Source: Akkermansiaceae bacterium | GTDB taxonomy: Bacteria > Verrucomicrobiota > Verrucomicrobiia > Verrucomicrobiales > Akkermansiaceae | Length of the DNA: 48,002 bases | NCBI GenBank assembly: GCA_903888515.1 | Contig: CAISTY010000150.1 | Location: forward strand, 1-48,002 | Reading direction: 5' to 3' | In this document: positions 17,735-28,826 of the stretch, in pieces | Position numbering within the stretch: position 1 is the first letter of the stretch | How the letters are laid out: each line of letters begins with the position of its first letter | Position numbers and translations under genes: made by a program | The notes under the pieces: model-generated | What the model was told of the DNA's origin: nothing | The model's database searches: none | Seen by the model: only the letters and a program-made list of their open reading frames with translations

Positions 17735-18060
17735 TCACGGTCTTCTCGCCTGTCCGATGAAGGTTTGCAGAAATGGTTCGCAGGCACAGGGATCGCCGTA
17801 GCAAACCTCCGCTGCGGCTTTGCAGTTGCCCTGGCATTTTTTCTCGTTGCTGATCAGATTGATGGCGATTTTCCGGTCATGGATGAAATCCACGATCTCC
17901 GCCAAATCCTGCCGCATGAACGGTTCGCCCCCGGTGAGCGTGATGACGCGGGGCCTCATCTGGCGGATCATCCGCTCTAACATTCCGAGCGTCCGCCGGG
18001 TGTCCAACTGTCCCTCGGGATAGCCCGCGGCGTTTTTCCACACATTGTAGCAGTGCAGGC
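17735..18060 (-). pseudogene. Radical SAM/SPASM relic with internal deletion
   Basis: The fragment aligns to the gene at 13703-14749. It retains residues from LHCYNVWKNAAG to AINLISN, then jumps in frame to EKKCQGNCKAAAEVC and the same C-terminus, so about 640 bp of the middle is gone. The N-terminal CxxxCxxC is also broken: upstream of CLHCYN the sequence passes directly into the membrane-protein relic. At the internal join, retained ends TTTTTTCTC and GTTGCTGATCAG share only one base, so the deletion did not use long homology. The product would lack a working SAM cluster. Confidence 0.9.
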
Positions 18061-18574
18061 AAGGGTGCCAAAACCATAGATCCTCGCCCGTCTGGCCAGC
18101 AGCCTGCTCCGGTAAGTTTCGTAATAGTGTTTGGCGTTGTAGGAATACACATGGACGCCTTGAGCCACTTCGCGGCTGAAATTGCGTCGCGCATCACTGT
18201 TAGCGATCGAGTTGGCAAAGAGCTTGGCATCCAAACCGTTGCGGTTCTCGTAACCATAGGGCGTGATCGACGGGTCAAACACACAATTCGGACCTAGCAG
18301 ATAGAAACAGTCGTTCTGTGAGATCGCAATTTGGACACGGCGCTCATACGGTTCGACTGGCTGGTCGGAATCGATCACGATAAATGGCCCGAACGTGATA
18401 TCACTGCCGTCCCGACCATACCGGCTGTTGTAGATTCGATACCGCTTGATTTCTCTGCGGAAACCCGATATCCCGGTCATCGCCGTAGGGCATGGCCGCC
18501 ACCGCACACACTATTGCTAACAGAATCCACACCGCGTTGCTCTTGGGCACCGTCGTTGGCTCCAATTCATTCAT
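18060..18574 (-). pseudogene. Relic of the duplicated membrane-protein gene
   Basis: The start is kept at ATG 18574 (MNELEPTTVPKSNAVWILLA, matching MNEPKPPSAPKGNVVLILLA at 15850). After GDDRDIGFP about 300 bp is missing and the frame shifts. Homology resumes with EIKRYRIYNSRYGRDGSD and continues to RARIYGFGTL, where it is cut and joined to the radical SAM relic, losing the second membrane span. Protein divergence from the intact copy (for example SDPQRKFS to SDARRNFS) is higher than for the typA relic. Confidence 0.88.
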
Positions 18575-18649
18575 GGTGGGCGTTTTCGGCGACGTTTGCA
18601 TCAATTCCTCCCGTGAGCATGGGCTCCACCGTCCCGCAGGGCAAGCATC

Positions 18650-18819
18650 ACGCCAGCGAAGCGCTTCCACGCGGGCTCCGCTATCGAGTCGTTCGCGGGC
18701 GTCTCTATCACCGTCCGAAGTCCGGCTTCCACCAGTTCGGTCACCGTCCGTCCCTCCATAGCCGCCTTGGCTTTGATCCGTCGGTAAAGATTATCTCCAA
18801 TGTCCAAGGTGGTTCTCAC
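18650..18819 (-). pseudogene. vapB: Truncated vapB relic
   Basis: The GTG start at 18819 and the RHH domain are kept (VRTTLDIGDNLYRRIKAKAA, EPAWKRFAG). The sequence then passes directly into the region upstream of the membrane-protein relic, with vapC and the antitoxin tail deleted (roughly 560 bp relative to the intact block). An intact toxin is therefore absent here. Confidence 0.85.
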
Positions 18820-18884
18820 ACATGCAGAAAAGCAGATGTCTGTGTTTCTTTCCAGCACCAAACTCTCTCACCAAACCAATCCGT

Positions 18885-18995
18885 CGAACGAGGCTGCGCC
18901 TCAGACAGAAGACTTGAAGACAGAAGACTTGAAGACAGAAGACTTGAAGACAGAAGACTTGAAGACAGAAGACAGAAGACCGGAAAACTTGACCT
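18885..18995. repeat. Tandem GAAGACTT/GAAGACA repeat
   Basis: A small GAGGC-TGC-GCCTC hairpin leads into about four tandem 15-mers (ACTTGAAGACAGAAG), each made of an 8-mer GAAGACTT and a 7-mer GAAGACA. The block ends with CCGGAAAACTTGACCT. The same leader, repeat and tail occur at 25243-25320. Confidence 0.85.
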
Positions 18996-19141
18996 GCTGA
19001 GCAGTCCCTAGGTTGGAATACATTCAGTTAGCCGCAAAGAGGCACAGAAACCACAAAAAAATGAATACCTTCAGGCTTATTGCGTATCTTGCGCATTTTT
19101 GCGGCTAAAAATACTGTAGGGCAAACCAAGAACTCATCAGT
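18996..19141. mobile_element. 146-bp MITE-like insertion
   Basis: The repeat at 25243-25347 reads AACTTGACCT directly into AACAATCGC; here the same two words are separated by 146 bp, so the segment behaves as an insertion. Internally it has perfect 11-bp inverted repeats TTAGCCGCAAA (19028-19038) and TTTGCGGCTAA (19098-19108). These flank an A-rich part of the AAGAGGCACAGAAACCACAA type, a form common in dispersed small elements. No ORF is present. Outer ends are not obviously inverted and no target duplication is clear. Confidence 0.6.
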
Positions 19142-19255
19142 AACAATCGCCAATTCATGATTTCAAGAATCGAGCCCGGTAACGGCTCGGAGGCAAGCTT
19201 GTCGTTGATCCACGCCTAGTCCTCTGCCGAAAGTTTATCGAGAGCCAAGCACGGG

Positions 19256-19283
19256 TAAAAACCAACCCGCTGGCAAGAGCGGG
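19256..19283 (-). terminator. Intrinsic terminator of the dksA-rpmG-rpsR operon
   Basis: On the minus strand CCCGCT-CTTGCC-AGCGGG forms a 6-bp stem followed by TTGGTTTTTA. It lies about 30 bp past the rpsR stop and is the clearest rho-independent terminator in the window. A second hairpin, CGAGCC-CGGTAAC-GGCTCG, is at 19171-19189. Confidence 0.8.
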
Positions 19284-19313
19284 CATGCAGGAAATACCGG
19301 GGATCGCACCTGT

Positions 19314-19556
19314 TCAGGGCAGCAGGTTCACCGCCCGCGATTGTTTGATCGCATTGGTGATTTTGCGGTGCAATTTCGCGGATACTCCGGTCACCCGGCG
19401 CGGCAGAATCTTGCCGGTTTCCGAGGTGAACTTGGTGAGAAGTTCCGGATTGGTGGAAACGACAAGATCCGCAGGTATGTCGTGGCGACGACGCGGCATC
19501 TGCCGGTTCGCTTTGCGGAAATTAATACGGCGTTGAACGGTTTTGGGCTCGGACAT
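19314..19556 (-). CDS. rpsR: 30S ribosomal protein bS18
   Basis: The protein has 80 residues. [19 protein letters not shown] is the S18 signature, followed by the family ending [23 protein letters not shown]. It binds 16S rRNA with S6 in the platform of the small subunit. It is 8 bp after rpmG and ahead of a strong terminator, in an operon with the dksA-like gene. No CxxC zinc-binding N-terminus is present, so it appears to be a zinc-independent form. Confidence 0.96.
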   Translation of the reverse strand: MSEPKTVQRRINFRKANRQMPRRRHDIPADLVVSTNPELLTKFTSETGKILPRRVTGVSAKLHRKITNAIKQSRAVNLLP

Positions 19557-19564
19557 GGGAAAAA

Positions 19565-19738
19565 TCAGCGGAGTTCGCGGTGAAGGGTGCGCTTCTTGAG
19601 AAAATGATTGAATTTCACTTTCTCCAAACGTCCTGGCGTACGAAGGCTCTTCTTGTTACGCGTGGTGACGTAACGGGAAGTCGGGGTGCCCGCAGCTTTC
19701 GCCTCGGTGCATTCTAGGATGATGATTTCGCGTGGCAT
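19565..19738 (-). CDS. rpmG: 50S ribosomal protein bL33
   Basis: This is a 57-residue gene. It reads [17 protein letters not shown], then [12 protein letters not shown] and [15 protein letters not shown], which is the bL33 pattern (TSRYxTxKNK, KYNPxLKKHxLHKE). The zinc-ribbon cysteines are largely missing, which marks a C-minus paralogue type. It sits between the dksA-like gene (29-bp gap) and rpsR (8-bp gap). Confidence 0.95.
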   Translation of the reverse strand: MPREIIILECTEAKAAGTPTSRYVTTRNKKSLRTPGRLEKVKFNHFLKKRTLHRELR

Positions 19739-19767
19739 GGGAAGAACTTGGGACGGGGGGTGTGGCG

Positions 19768-20781
19768 TTATTCTTCCTCCTCGTCAAGCAAAACCGTTTC
19801 AGAATCTTCTTCTTCAACGAATTTCCCTCCACTGAAGCCCACCTCATTGGACGGACGGAAGCGGCGTTTGCCATATTCCTTCTCCCATTGGGCCTGGCAT
19901 TCGACAGTGAGACGCGCGAACGGAATGACCTCAAGACGGGCTTGGGGGATTTTGCGGGAAGAGATTTCACAAATGCCATAGGTATTCGTTTCAATCCGCC
20001 GCAGTGCCTGCTCGATCTCGTAGAGCGCGTCCTGTTCCTTTGCGAGCACGGACAGCGCGAAATCACGGTCATAGGCATCGCTGCCTGCATCCCCCTGATG
20101 CTGGCCACTGCCGGATGCCTCGGAACCTTCCGGTGCCTTGCGGATGGTATCGCGGGTCATCCCGGACATGGTATCGACCAGTTCATCGCGCAAATCCAGC
20201 AGACGTTGGCGTTGTTTTTGGATGAATGCCGGGCTGTGAGAACCGTTCTCGGCGCTTGCCACCCGCTCGAATGACGGAGAGTGCGCGGGCTTGGGTGGTA
20301 CGAACGGAGGCTTCACAGGAGCGGGCGGTACCGGGAAATCCACCAACGAAGAACGCGGATGGGAGGTCGAACCCTTGCGCACCGGTGCGGCGGCCTTGAC
20401 TGGTTTGTGGCTCTTGCTTTCAACGACGGCCACCTTGGCGGCAACCGGGGATGCTTTGACCGCAGGCGCTGGTTTCACTGGAAGAACCGACTTCTGCATG
20501 ACCGCCGTCGCACTCGCTTTTTTCACGGACGGTGATGGCTGCGCCAAAGTGACAGGCTTGGCCGGAACCGGTTTCGCGGGCCTGACCGGTTTCGCAGACT
20601 TCGTCGGTTTTGCGGGCTTGACCGGTTTGACCGCTTGCGCCGCTTTCGCGGGCTTGACCGGCTTCGCGGTCTTTGTCGGCTTCGCATACTTCGCCGGTTT
20701 CGCCGGTTTCGCGGGCTTCGCGGGCTTGGTTTTCCCTTGTGGAGGAGAAGCGGACTTGGATGTGGTTTTCTTCGCGGCCAT
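19768..20781 (-). CDS. DksA/TraR-type protein with long H1-like basic tail
   Basis: The protein has 337 residues. The first 120 are Lys/Ala/Pro repeats ([19 protein letters not shown] and similar), like bacterial histone-H1-type nucleoid proteins; up to about residue 190 a Pro-rich linker follows. The last 150 residues are a DksA/TraR domain: a coiled coil from [20 protein letters not shown] and a zinc-finger region [12 protein letters not shown]...[12 protein letters not shown]. Only the first cysteine of each CxxC pair is kept (CEIS, CQAQ), so zinc binding is doubtful. The acidic DxxDxA-like tip ([11 protein letters not shown]) could reach the RNA polymerase secondary channel. It heads the rpmG-rpsR operon, which fits a role in growth-rate control of ribosomal genes; that role is inference. 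Confidence 0.82.
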   Translation of the reverse strand: MAAKKTTSKSASPPQGKTKPAKPAKPAKPAKYAKPTKTAKPVKPAKAAQAVKPVKPAKPTKSAKPVRPAKPVPAKPVTLAQPSPSVKKASATAVMQKSVLPVKPAPAVKASPVAAKVAVVESKSHKPVKAAAPVRKGSTSHPRSSLVDFPVPPAPVKPPFVPPKPAHSPSFERVASAENGSHSPAFIQKQRQRLLDLRDELVDTMSGMTRDTIRKAPEGSEASGSGQHQGDAGSDAYDRDFALSVLAKEQDALYEIEQALRRIETNTYGICEISSRKIPQARLEVIPFARLTVECQAQWEKEYGKRRFRPSNEVGFSGGKFVEEEDSETVLLDEEEE

Positions 20782-20984
20782 GGCGCAGAGATGAAAATGC
20801 AGGTGATGAAGGCCTCCCCATAAGACCCGAAAAAGAGGATTGCGGGTGCGGAGAGCGCGGTGGGGTAGCCCGTTACACCCACACCATCAAGCCGAAAGTT
20901 CGCGAATCGCAAAATAAAGTTATCGTCGGGTTTCTGGCAGGAGACTTGTAATGCCGGAGCACTCGTCTATGATGCGGACCCGCC

Positions 20985-21716
20985 ATGCAGCTCAGTGCCA
21001 TTGTCGAAGCCCTTCTTCTCGCCTCGCAAAATCCTCTCGCCGCAGAGGAAATCGCCCGTTTGATCCGCGTACGGGTGGCTGAGGCGGATGACATCCGGGC
21101 TCGGGAAATCGAAGACCACAAGGATCCTCCTGCCTTGCCCGAGTGGCTGACGGCTCTCGCCTCTGCTTCGTCCGCATCCATCACCGAAGCGATCGGACAA
21201 CTGAATCTCTTCTATCAGGACAATCACCGTGCCTTCATCATCATGGAACGTCCGCAAGGCTGGAAACTCTATACTCGCGTCGAATACGGCGACTTCGTCC
21301 GCCAGCTCTTCCCGGGGCGCAAACCGGAGCGTATGAGCGGACCCGCCATGGAAACCCTCGCCATCATCGCCTATCGCCAGCCGATCACCAAAGCCGCCAT
21401 CGAAGCCGTCCGTGGAGTGGCGTGTGACAGCATGATCCAGAAACTCCTCGATCGCGATCTCATTCGCATCGGTGGTCGTGCCATGCTTCCCGGCCGACCT
21501 TTGCTCTACGAAACCACCGACCTGTTTTTCGAACACTTCGGCATTCGATCCATCGATGAGCTTCCCAATGCCTCGGAACTCCGCAGAGTGAAGCTACCGG
21601 ATCCCGAGAACACCCAACCAGTCCACGATCCCGAACAACAACTCGCTCTCGCAACGCTGGGCAGCCCCGCCACCGCCGCCACTAACGAGACGGACCATTA
21701 CCCAAACGCACCATGA
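20985..21716 (+). CDS. scpB: SMC-associated chromosome segregation protein ScpB
   Basis: The protein has 243 residues with two winged-helix domains. The N-terminus IVEALLLASQNPLAAEEIARL and the middle ETLAIIAYRQPITKAAIEAVRGV are the hallmark ScpB motifs, followed by LLDRDLIRIGGRAMLPGRP and YETTDLFFEHFGI. ScpB dimerises and bridges ScpA within the SMC condensin complex. A Pro/Thr-rich tail follows. Its stop overlaps the pheA start by four bases (ATGA), an unusual pairing of segregation and aromatic biosynthesis genes. Confidence 0.95.
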   Translation: MQLSAIVEALLLASQNPLAAEEIARLIRVRVAEADDIRAREIEDHKDPPALPEWLTALASASSASITEAIGQLNLFYQDNHRAFIIMERPQGWKLYTRVEYGDFVRQLFPGRKPERMSGPAMETLAIIAYRQPITKAAIEAVRGVACDSMIQKLLDRDLIRIGGRAMLPGRPLLYETTDLFFEHFGIRSIDELPNASELRRVKLPDPENTQPVHDPEQQLALATLGSPATAATNETDHYPNAP

Positions 21717-22801
21717 ATTCCCCCAGTCCCGAAAATCTCGACAATATCCGTCACCAGATCGATACCATCGATCACGAGTTGCTCGACCTGCTCAACCGCC
21801 GCGCCGATCTCGTCCACGAAGTCGGCATCATCAAAAAACGCGATGGTCTCCAAATCTATGCTCCCGAACGCGAAGAAGCCCTCTTGCTGCGCCTCGTCGC
21901 CATGAATCACGGCCGCCTGCCTGAAAAATCGGTGCGCGCCATTTTCCGCGAAATCATGTCCGCCGCCCTCGCACTAGAGGACAATCTGAAAATCGCCTAC
22001 CTCGGTCCCGAAGGCACTTGGACCCATCAGGCGGCCATCAAGAAATTCGGCCACGCGGTCAGTTATGCCTCACAAGCGAATTTCCCGGATGTGTTCGACC
22101 AAGTGGCCCGCCGCATGGCGGATTTCGGCGTGGTACCGATCGAGAACTCCACCGAGGGCGCTGTCTCCCATACCTTGGATTTGTTTGTCGATTCACCGTT
22201 GCACATCTGCTCGCAAATCCTGCTGCGCATCGAAAACTGCCTGATGGCCGCCATTCCGCGTGAACAAATCACGACCCTGTATTCCCATCCGCAAGTCTTC
22301 GGCCAGTGCCGTGGTTGGCTGCAAAAACACTTCCCCGACGTGGAACTCGTCGAGGTGTCCTCCACCACCAAGGCGGCCCAAATCGCCCGCGATCAGTCCG
22401 CCCAAGGAGCTGCCGCCCTCGGCGGCTCGCTCGCCGCGGAAATGTACGGCCTAACCCTGCTTGAAAAATGTATCCAGGACCGTGCCACCAACACCACCCG
22501 CTTCCTCGTCATCGGCGAGAAAACCTGCCCCCGCACCGGCCATGACCGGACCTCCATCCTGTTCGCCATCCACGACCGGCCCGGCTCGCTCGTCAAGGCG
22601 CTCCAAGCCTTCGATCATTTCCAGATCAACATGTCGAAAATCGAATCTCGCCCCTCGAAACGCAAGGACTGGGAATACATTTTCTACGTCGATCTTGCCG
22701 GTCATTGTGAGGACCCTAAAGTCGCGGAAGCCATCGAGGAACTCAGCCGCCATTGCTCGCTGGTCAAACTGCTGGGTTCCTACCCGGACACCGGCGAGTA
22801 A
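21713..22801 (+). CDS. pheA: Bifunctional chorismate mutase/prephenate dehydratase
   Basis: The P-protein has 362 residues. Residues 8-90 form an AroQ-type chorismate mutase (IRHQIDTIDHELLDLLNRRADLV). Residues 95-275 form the prephenate dehydratase domain: AYLGPEGTWTHQAA, PIENSTEGAV and the catalytic TTRF region (NTTRFLVIG). The C-terminal ACT domain (RPGSLVKALQAF, ISKIESRPSK-like MSKIESRPSKRK) senses phenylalanine through the ESRP motif, so allosteric inhibition is expected. It converts chorismate to phenylpyruvate. It is translationally coupled to scpB. Confidence 0.96.
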   Translation: MNSPSPENLDNIRHQIDTIDHELLDLLNRRADLVHEVGIIKKRDGLQIYAPEREEALLLRLVAMNHGRLPEKSVRAIFREIMSAALALEDNLKIAYLGPEGTWTHQAAIKKFGHAVSYASQANFPDVFDQVARRMADFGVVPIENSTEGAVSHTLDLFVDSPLHICSQILLRIENCLMAAIPREQITTLYSHPQVFGQCRGWLQKHFPDVELVEVSSTTKAAQIARDQSAQGAAALGGSLAAEMYGLTLLEKCIQDRATNTTRFLVIGEKTCPRTGHDRTSILFAIHDRPGSLVKALQAFDHFQINMSKIESRPSKRKDWEYIFYVDLAGHCEDPKVAEAIEELSRHCSLVKLLGSYPDTGE

Positions 22802-22895
22802 CAACTTCCCCCACACGCCCCGCTCACCACCCCATGGAAAATCGCTGCCTACCGCCCGCCTAAACCAGAATCCATAACGCTTGCTTCCACCACTT

Positions 22896-24182
22896 ATGAA
22901 TCCATCCGTAAAAATCATCATTAATGACCAACCGCTCGAATTGCCGGCTATCGTAGGCTCAGAAGGAGAAGTCGGTATCGACATCTCCTCACTCCGCGAC
23001 CAGAGCGGATCCATCACCCTCGATCCAGGATACGGCAACACGGGCGCCTGCACCAGCGCCATCACTTTCATCGACGGCGAAAAAGGCATCCTCAGATACC
23101 GCGGCTACGACATCGCCGAACTCGCGCAAAAAAGCACCTTCATCGAGACCGCATATCTCGTGATTTATGGCGAGCTGCCAACCCCCAACCAACTGTCCGA
23201 GTTTTCCGATCTGCTCACCGAAAACCAGATGCTGCACGAAGGAATGCGTTTCCACTTCGAAGGGTTCCCGCCCACCGCCCACCCGATGGCCATCCTCTCC
23301 GCGATGATCAACGCCACCTCGGCATATCACCCGAATCTCATCAACAAGCGCGAGCAACGATTCTCCTATCACGCCGCACGCCTCATCTCCCAGGTCCGCA
23401 CCATCGCCGCCTTCTCCTACCGCAAAGCCCACGGGCTGCCCGCCATCTATCCGAAAACCACCCTCAAATACACCGCCAATTTCCTCCACATGATGTTCTC
23501 CCATCCCGGCGAGGATTGCGAACTCAAACCGGAACTCGTCAAGGCTCTCGACCTCATTTTCCTGCTCCATGCCGATCACGAACAAAACTGCTCGACCGCC
23601 ACCGTCCGCATGGTCGCCTCAAGCCGCGCCAACCTGTTCGCTTCCGCCTCCGCCGGGGTCTGCGCACTGTGGGGCCCGCTGCACGGCGGCGCCAACCAGG
23701 CCGTCCTCGAAATGCTCGAGGAAATCCACCAAGACGGCGACGACGGCACGAAGTTCCTCAACGAAGTCAAAAACAAATCCGGCCACCGCCGCCTGATGGG
23801 CTTCGGCCATCGCGTTTATAAAAACTTCGATCCGCGTGCCATCATCATCAAAAACCAGTGCGACAAGGTGCTCGAACAACTCCATAAAACCGATCCCCTG
23901 CTCGACATCGCCAAGAAACTCGAGGAAATCGCCATCCACGACGATTACTTCATCTCCCGCAAACTCTATCCAAACGTGGATTTCTACAGCGGCATCATCA
24001 TGCGCGCCATCGGCATCCCCTTGGACATGTTCACCGTGATGTTCGCCATCGGCCGCATGCCCGGCTGGATCGCCAATTACAAGGAGGTCATGGAAGATTC
24101 CAACAGCAGAATCGCGCGCCCACGCCAAATCTATACCGGACCTAACATCCGCTCCTACACCCCGCTGGACGCCCGGCCATGA
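22896..24182 (+). CDS. gltA: Citrate synthase
   Basis: The protein has 428 residues and condenses oxaloacetate and acetyl-CoA at the entry of the TCA cycle. The N-terminal beta-extension ([17 protein letters not shown]) marks the hexameric type II family, which is often NADH-regulated. Catalytic histidines and Asp lie in [31 protein letters not shown] and [14 protein letters not shown]. The ending [19 protein letters not shown] is typical. ATG at 22896 is preferred over an upstream TTG. It follows pheA by 94 bp on the same strand. Confidence 0.97.
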   Translation: MNPSVKIIINDQPLELPAIVGSEGEVGIDISSLRDQSGSITLDPGYGNTGACTSAITFIDGEKGILRYRGYDIAELAQKSTFIETAYLVIYGELPTPNQLSEFSDLLTENQMLHEGMRFHFEGFPPTAHPMAILSAMINATSAYHPNLINKREQRFSYHAARLISQVRTIAAFSYRKAHGLPAIYPKTTLKYTANFLHMMFSHPGEDCELKPELVKALDLIFLLHADHEQNCSTATVRMVASSRANLFASASAGVCALWGPLHGGANQAVLEMLEEIHQDGDDGTKFLNEVKNKSGHRRLMGFGHRVYKNFDPRAIIIKNQCDKVLEQLHKTDPLLDIAKKLEEIAIHDDYFISRKLYPNVDFYSGIIMRAIGIPLDMFTVMFAIGRMPGWIANYKEVMEDSNSRIARPRQIYTGPNIRSYTPLDARP

Positions 24183-24295
24183 TCCTCACGGAGCGCGCGG
24201 CGTCTCGCCCTCATTTTCTCTTGCTCTTGCCTTCTCTCTTCAACGGGAAGGCAAATCACCATGATGCAACATGATGATGGGAGAATGAGGCGTTT

Positions 24296-24314
24296 CCCAA
24301 GGACTGGCCTTGGG
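24296..24314. terminator. Hairpin between convergent gltA and SDR genes
   Basis: CCCAAGG-ACTGG-CCTTGGG is a perfect 7-bp stem with a 5-nt loop, just beyond the end of the minus-strand SDR gene and 114 bp after gltA. It lacks strong T-runs on either side. Confidence 0.45.
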
Positions 24315-24316
24315 TT

Positions 24317-25144
24317 TCACGGTTGCGGGGGCATTTTGTCCTGCCGGGAAAGATGTGCTCCCATCGCAAGGCGCAGCAATACGATCGGCAGCACTGATAG
24401 AACCAGGGCTGCCGCCGCCGTCTTGAGCCCCGGATAGACCCGCGCCCGATCGCGGGCCAAAGCCACCAGCGCTTCAGCCACCACCTGTTCTTTGGGCACA
24501 TGAAACCACTCGCGCCCGGGCATGTTCCGCCCTCGCTCACCGCGCTTGGCCACCACCCCGAATCCGGTATGCACCGGCCCCGGACACACGGCCAGGACCG
24601 GTATCCCATGCCCGCGGAGTTCCAGTCGCAGCGCTTCTGAAAAACTCGTCACGTAGGCTTTCGTCGCCGCATACACCGCAAAATCCGGAATCGCTAGCAA
24701 ACTCGCGAGCGAACTCACATTGACAATCGCTCCATCACCACGACGGATCATGTCGGGCAGGAATGCATGGGTGAGATAGGTCAAGGCCTCGACATTGACC
24801 CGCAGCATGGACGCAATCTTCGACCATTCGGAGGTGACGAACTCACCGTAGTCCCCGAGACCGGCATTGTTCACCAGCAAATCGGGAATCAGTCCGTGCT
24901 CCGCAAGCATCCCGGCCAATTGTCCGCACTCATCAGGAACGGCCAGATCCACCGCCATCACGAAAATATCCAACTGTGGATGGAGCGTGCCAATGCGCCC
25001 CGCCAAGTCCCGCAGCAACGTCTCGCGGCGTGCCACCAGCACGAGCTGGTTCACCCGCGGCGCGAGTTGCAGCGCAAACTCCTCACCCAGGCCGGAGGAA
25101 GCACCTGTCACAAGGGCACACGAAAAGGAAGCGGAAGGTTGCAT
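24317..25144 (-). CDS. Short-chain dehydrogenase/reductase
   Basis: This 275-residue classical SDR has the cofactor motif TGASSGLG at residues 13-20, LLVNNAGLGDYGEF, the catalytic Ser in NVSSLASLL, and YAATK with the catalytic Tyr and Lys. An Arg pair after the second strand (ARRETLL) suggests NADPH preference. The C-terminus is hydrophobic (AAAALVLSVLPIVLLRLAM) and could anchor it in the membrane. The best match in pattern is the DltE/YqjQ-like uncharacterised SDRs; the substrate is unknown. It is convergent with gltA. Confidence 0.88.
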   Translation of the reverse strand: MQPSASFSCALVTGASSGLGEEFALQLAPRVNQLVLVARRETLLRDLAGRIGTLHPQLDIFVMAVDLAVPDECGQLAGMLAEHGLIPDLLVNNAGLGDYGEFVTSEWSKIASMLRVNVEALTYLTHAFLPDMIRRGDGAIVNVSSLASLLAIPDFAVYAATKAYVTSFSEALRLELRGHGIPVLAVCPGPVHTGFGVVAKRGERGRNMPGREWFHVPKEQVVAEALVALARDRARVYPGLKTAAAALVLSVLPIVLLRLAMGAHLSRQDKMPPQP

Positions 25145-25242
25145 GGCTTAAGGATGTCTGGTGCTGCGGATGGAGCGCGCCTGGCGTGGCTTTCCAAAAA
25201 TGACGCCCTCATTCTGGCGTCCCCGGAATTCCAAGTCAACTC

Positions 25243-25347
25243 GCTAGCGAGGCTTCGCCTCAGACAGAAGACTTGAAGACAGAAGACAGAAGACAGAAGA
25301 CCGGAAAACTTGACCTAACAATCGCAAATTCATGATTTCAAGAATCT
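25243..25347. repeat. Second copy of the GAAGACTT/GAAGACA repeat with tail
   Basis: A GAGGC-TTC-GCCTC hairpin is followed by GACAGAAGA-type tandem words, CCGGAAAACTTGACCT, and then AACAATCGCAAATTCATGA and a further conserved stretch. It is the uninterrupted counterpart of 18885-19170. The rest of 25145-25487 contains no gene that I can support. Confidence 0.8.
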
Positions 25348-25487
25348 AGACACTCAAACACCCCCTCGCAGAACCCCGCAAGCGCGATCTTCGATTATTC
25401 CTCTGACCCTTAGTTAGCAAAGTTGGTCGCCGCCATTCGACTCTTCAGCGTTGACCCCGGCAGCAGGCCGTGCAACCTCCGCGCCCG

Positions 25488-27473
<1,986 letters not shown>

Positions 27474-27482
27474 AACGCGCGT

Positions 27483-28826
27483 TCAGCGGCAGATCCGCCA
27501 TGCCTCCATCAGGGTACGGTATTTGGCCAGGGTGTTGGGCACCTCCCAGGCAGGCACCGGCTTGCCTTGGAGGTAACCGAGGAACATCTCGCTCACCTGC
27601 CCGAAGTGCGCCTCATGGCCAACCTTGAATTGCTCCGGAATCATCACTTCCCAGCACCCGCCGCTCTCCTTGAGCGCGAGGCCCGGCCAGCGCTCCGCGA
27701 GTTTCCCGATAGATACAGTTAGAGCAGCGCGCCATGCGTCATCCGGCGGGCCGGCCGGCTCGACATACAATGCCGGCTTGTACGCTTGGGCGGCTCCCTG
27801 CCGGATGTGCAGCGACGCCTTGCTGCCGCGCAGCAGCGAATCATGGGTGTCGCCCGCGCCGGCCGGCGCTTCGAAATTCCACTTCACCGAGACTTTCACA
27901 TGCACGCCGCGCAGAGTGTAGGTGAACTCGCCGTTGGCAGGCGTCTGCAACACGCCCGCAGCATCCACCAGCGGCTTCAGGTAGTCCGGCCACACATCGA
28001 GTTTGGTCACCTTCTTGAATTCATCCGGCGTGATCGGCGTGTGCCAGCGCCGGGCTGATAGAACCCGCACGTCGTCCGGCGCGATGACCTGCTCGGGAAA
28101 ACACTCCCACTGGACGAGATCCACGAGGTGGGTGTTCACGTCAACGATCGCCTCGCCTTGTTGGGCCGGGTCGAAAAACCACGGCGGGCGCTGCAGTGGC
28201 ACGCCATTCACCAGTTTGGAAAAATGGTGCACGCTTTCCTTGGTCACCGCCGGGTTGGACGGTGTGCCCTTGGCGAGTTCACCGAAAACCTGGGGGAAGC
28301 GAGACAATTCCTTCTGCAGCAGCGTGGTGATCTCGTGACGCTCGGTCATGATATCCAGCAGCACAAGCTTCTTCCCGGCGGCCACCTGATAGGCTTCCTC
28401 GATCCGCTTGAAATCATCCGGCGTGATCGCCATCGGTTTGTCCGCCAGCACGTTCAGACCGGCCTTGACGCATGCCAGAATATATTTGGATTTTTTGGCG
28501 TTGTTGCCGGAGATCACCACCACGTTGCCGGGTCGTTCGCGCAGCATTTCCGCCAGATAGTCCGGTCCCGCATGCACTATCATCCGCCACTGTGTCGGTT
28601 GTTTGGCGCGTCTGTTGAAACCCTCGATCATCGCCAGGTGGCGGTCCAGATCCGGTCCGGCGGGAGCATACACATGCACCTCGGGATCCACTCCCTCAAC
28701 CATCGTTTTCTGGACCAATGCGGCGTGGAAGTGCGCGGGATCCAGAGTGATCCACTTGACGGGTGCGGCTTTGGCACCCGCACAAGCGAGCCCGGTAACG
28801 GCAATACTGACAACAAGGGTGTTCAT
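27483..28826 (-). CDS. Secreted Gfo/Idh/MocA-family oxidoreductase
   Basis: The predicted protein has 446 residues with a Sec signal at the start (MNTLVVSIAVTGLACAGAKA). The Rossmann part is atypical at the N-terminus (VKWITLDPAHFHAALVQ), as in the verrucomicrobial/planctomycetal branch with a PutOxRdt-type C-terminal domain. The EKP-equivalent is DKPMAITPDDF. Other conserved pieces are VVISGNNAKKSKYI and EAIVDVNTHLVDLVQWE. ATG 28826 is chosen because the signal peptide begins there. Probable periplasmic carbohydrate oxidoreductase; the substrate cannot be deduced. Confidence 0.8.
   Translation of the reverse strand: MNTLVVSIAVTGLACAGAKAAPVKWITLDPAHFHAALVQKTMVEGVDPEVHVYAPAGPDLDRHLAMIEGFNRRAKQPTQWRMIVHAGPDYLAEMLRERPGNVVVISGNNAKKSKYILACVKAGLNVLADKPMAITPDDFKRIEEAYQVAAGKKLVLLDIMTERHEITTLLQKELSRFPQVFGELAKGTPSNPAVTKESVHHFSKLVNGVPLQRPPWFFDPAQQGEAIVDVNTHLVDLVQWECFPEQVIAPDDVRVLSARRWHTPITPDEFKKVTKLDVWPDYLKPLVDAAGVLQTPANGEFTYTLRGVHVKVSVKWNFEAPAGAGDTHDSLLRGSKASLHIRQGAAQAYKPALYVEPAGPPDDAWRAALTVSIGKLAERWPGLALKESGGCWEVMIPEQFKVGHEAHFGQVSEMFLGYLQGKPVPAWEVPNTLAKYRTLMEAWRICR

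Noticed and set aside
18885..18995. CRISPR-like array
   Set aside because: The units are 15 bp with no spacers of constant length and no cas genes nearby; it is a simple tandem repeat.
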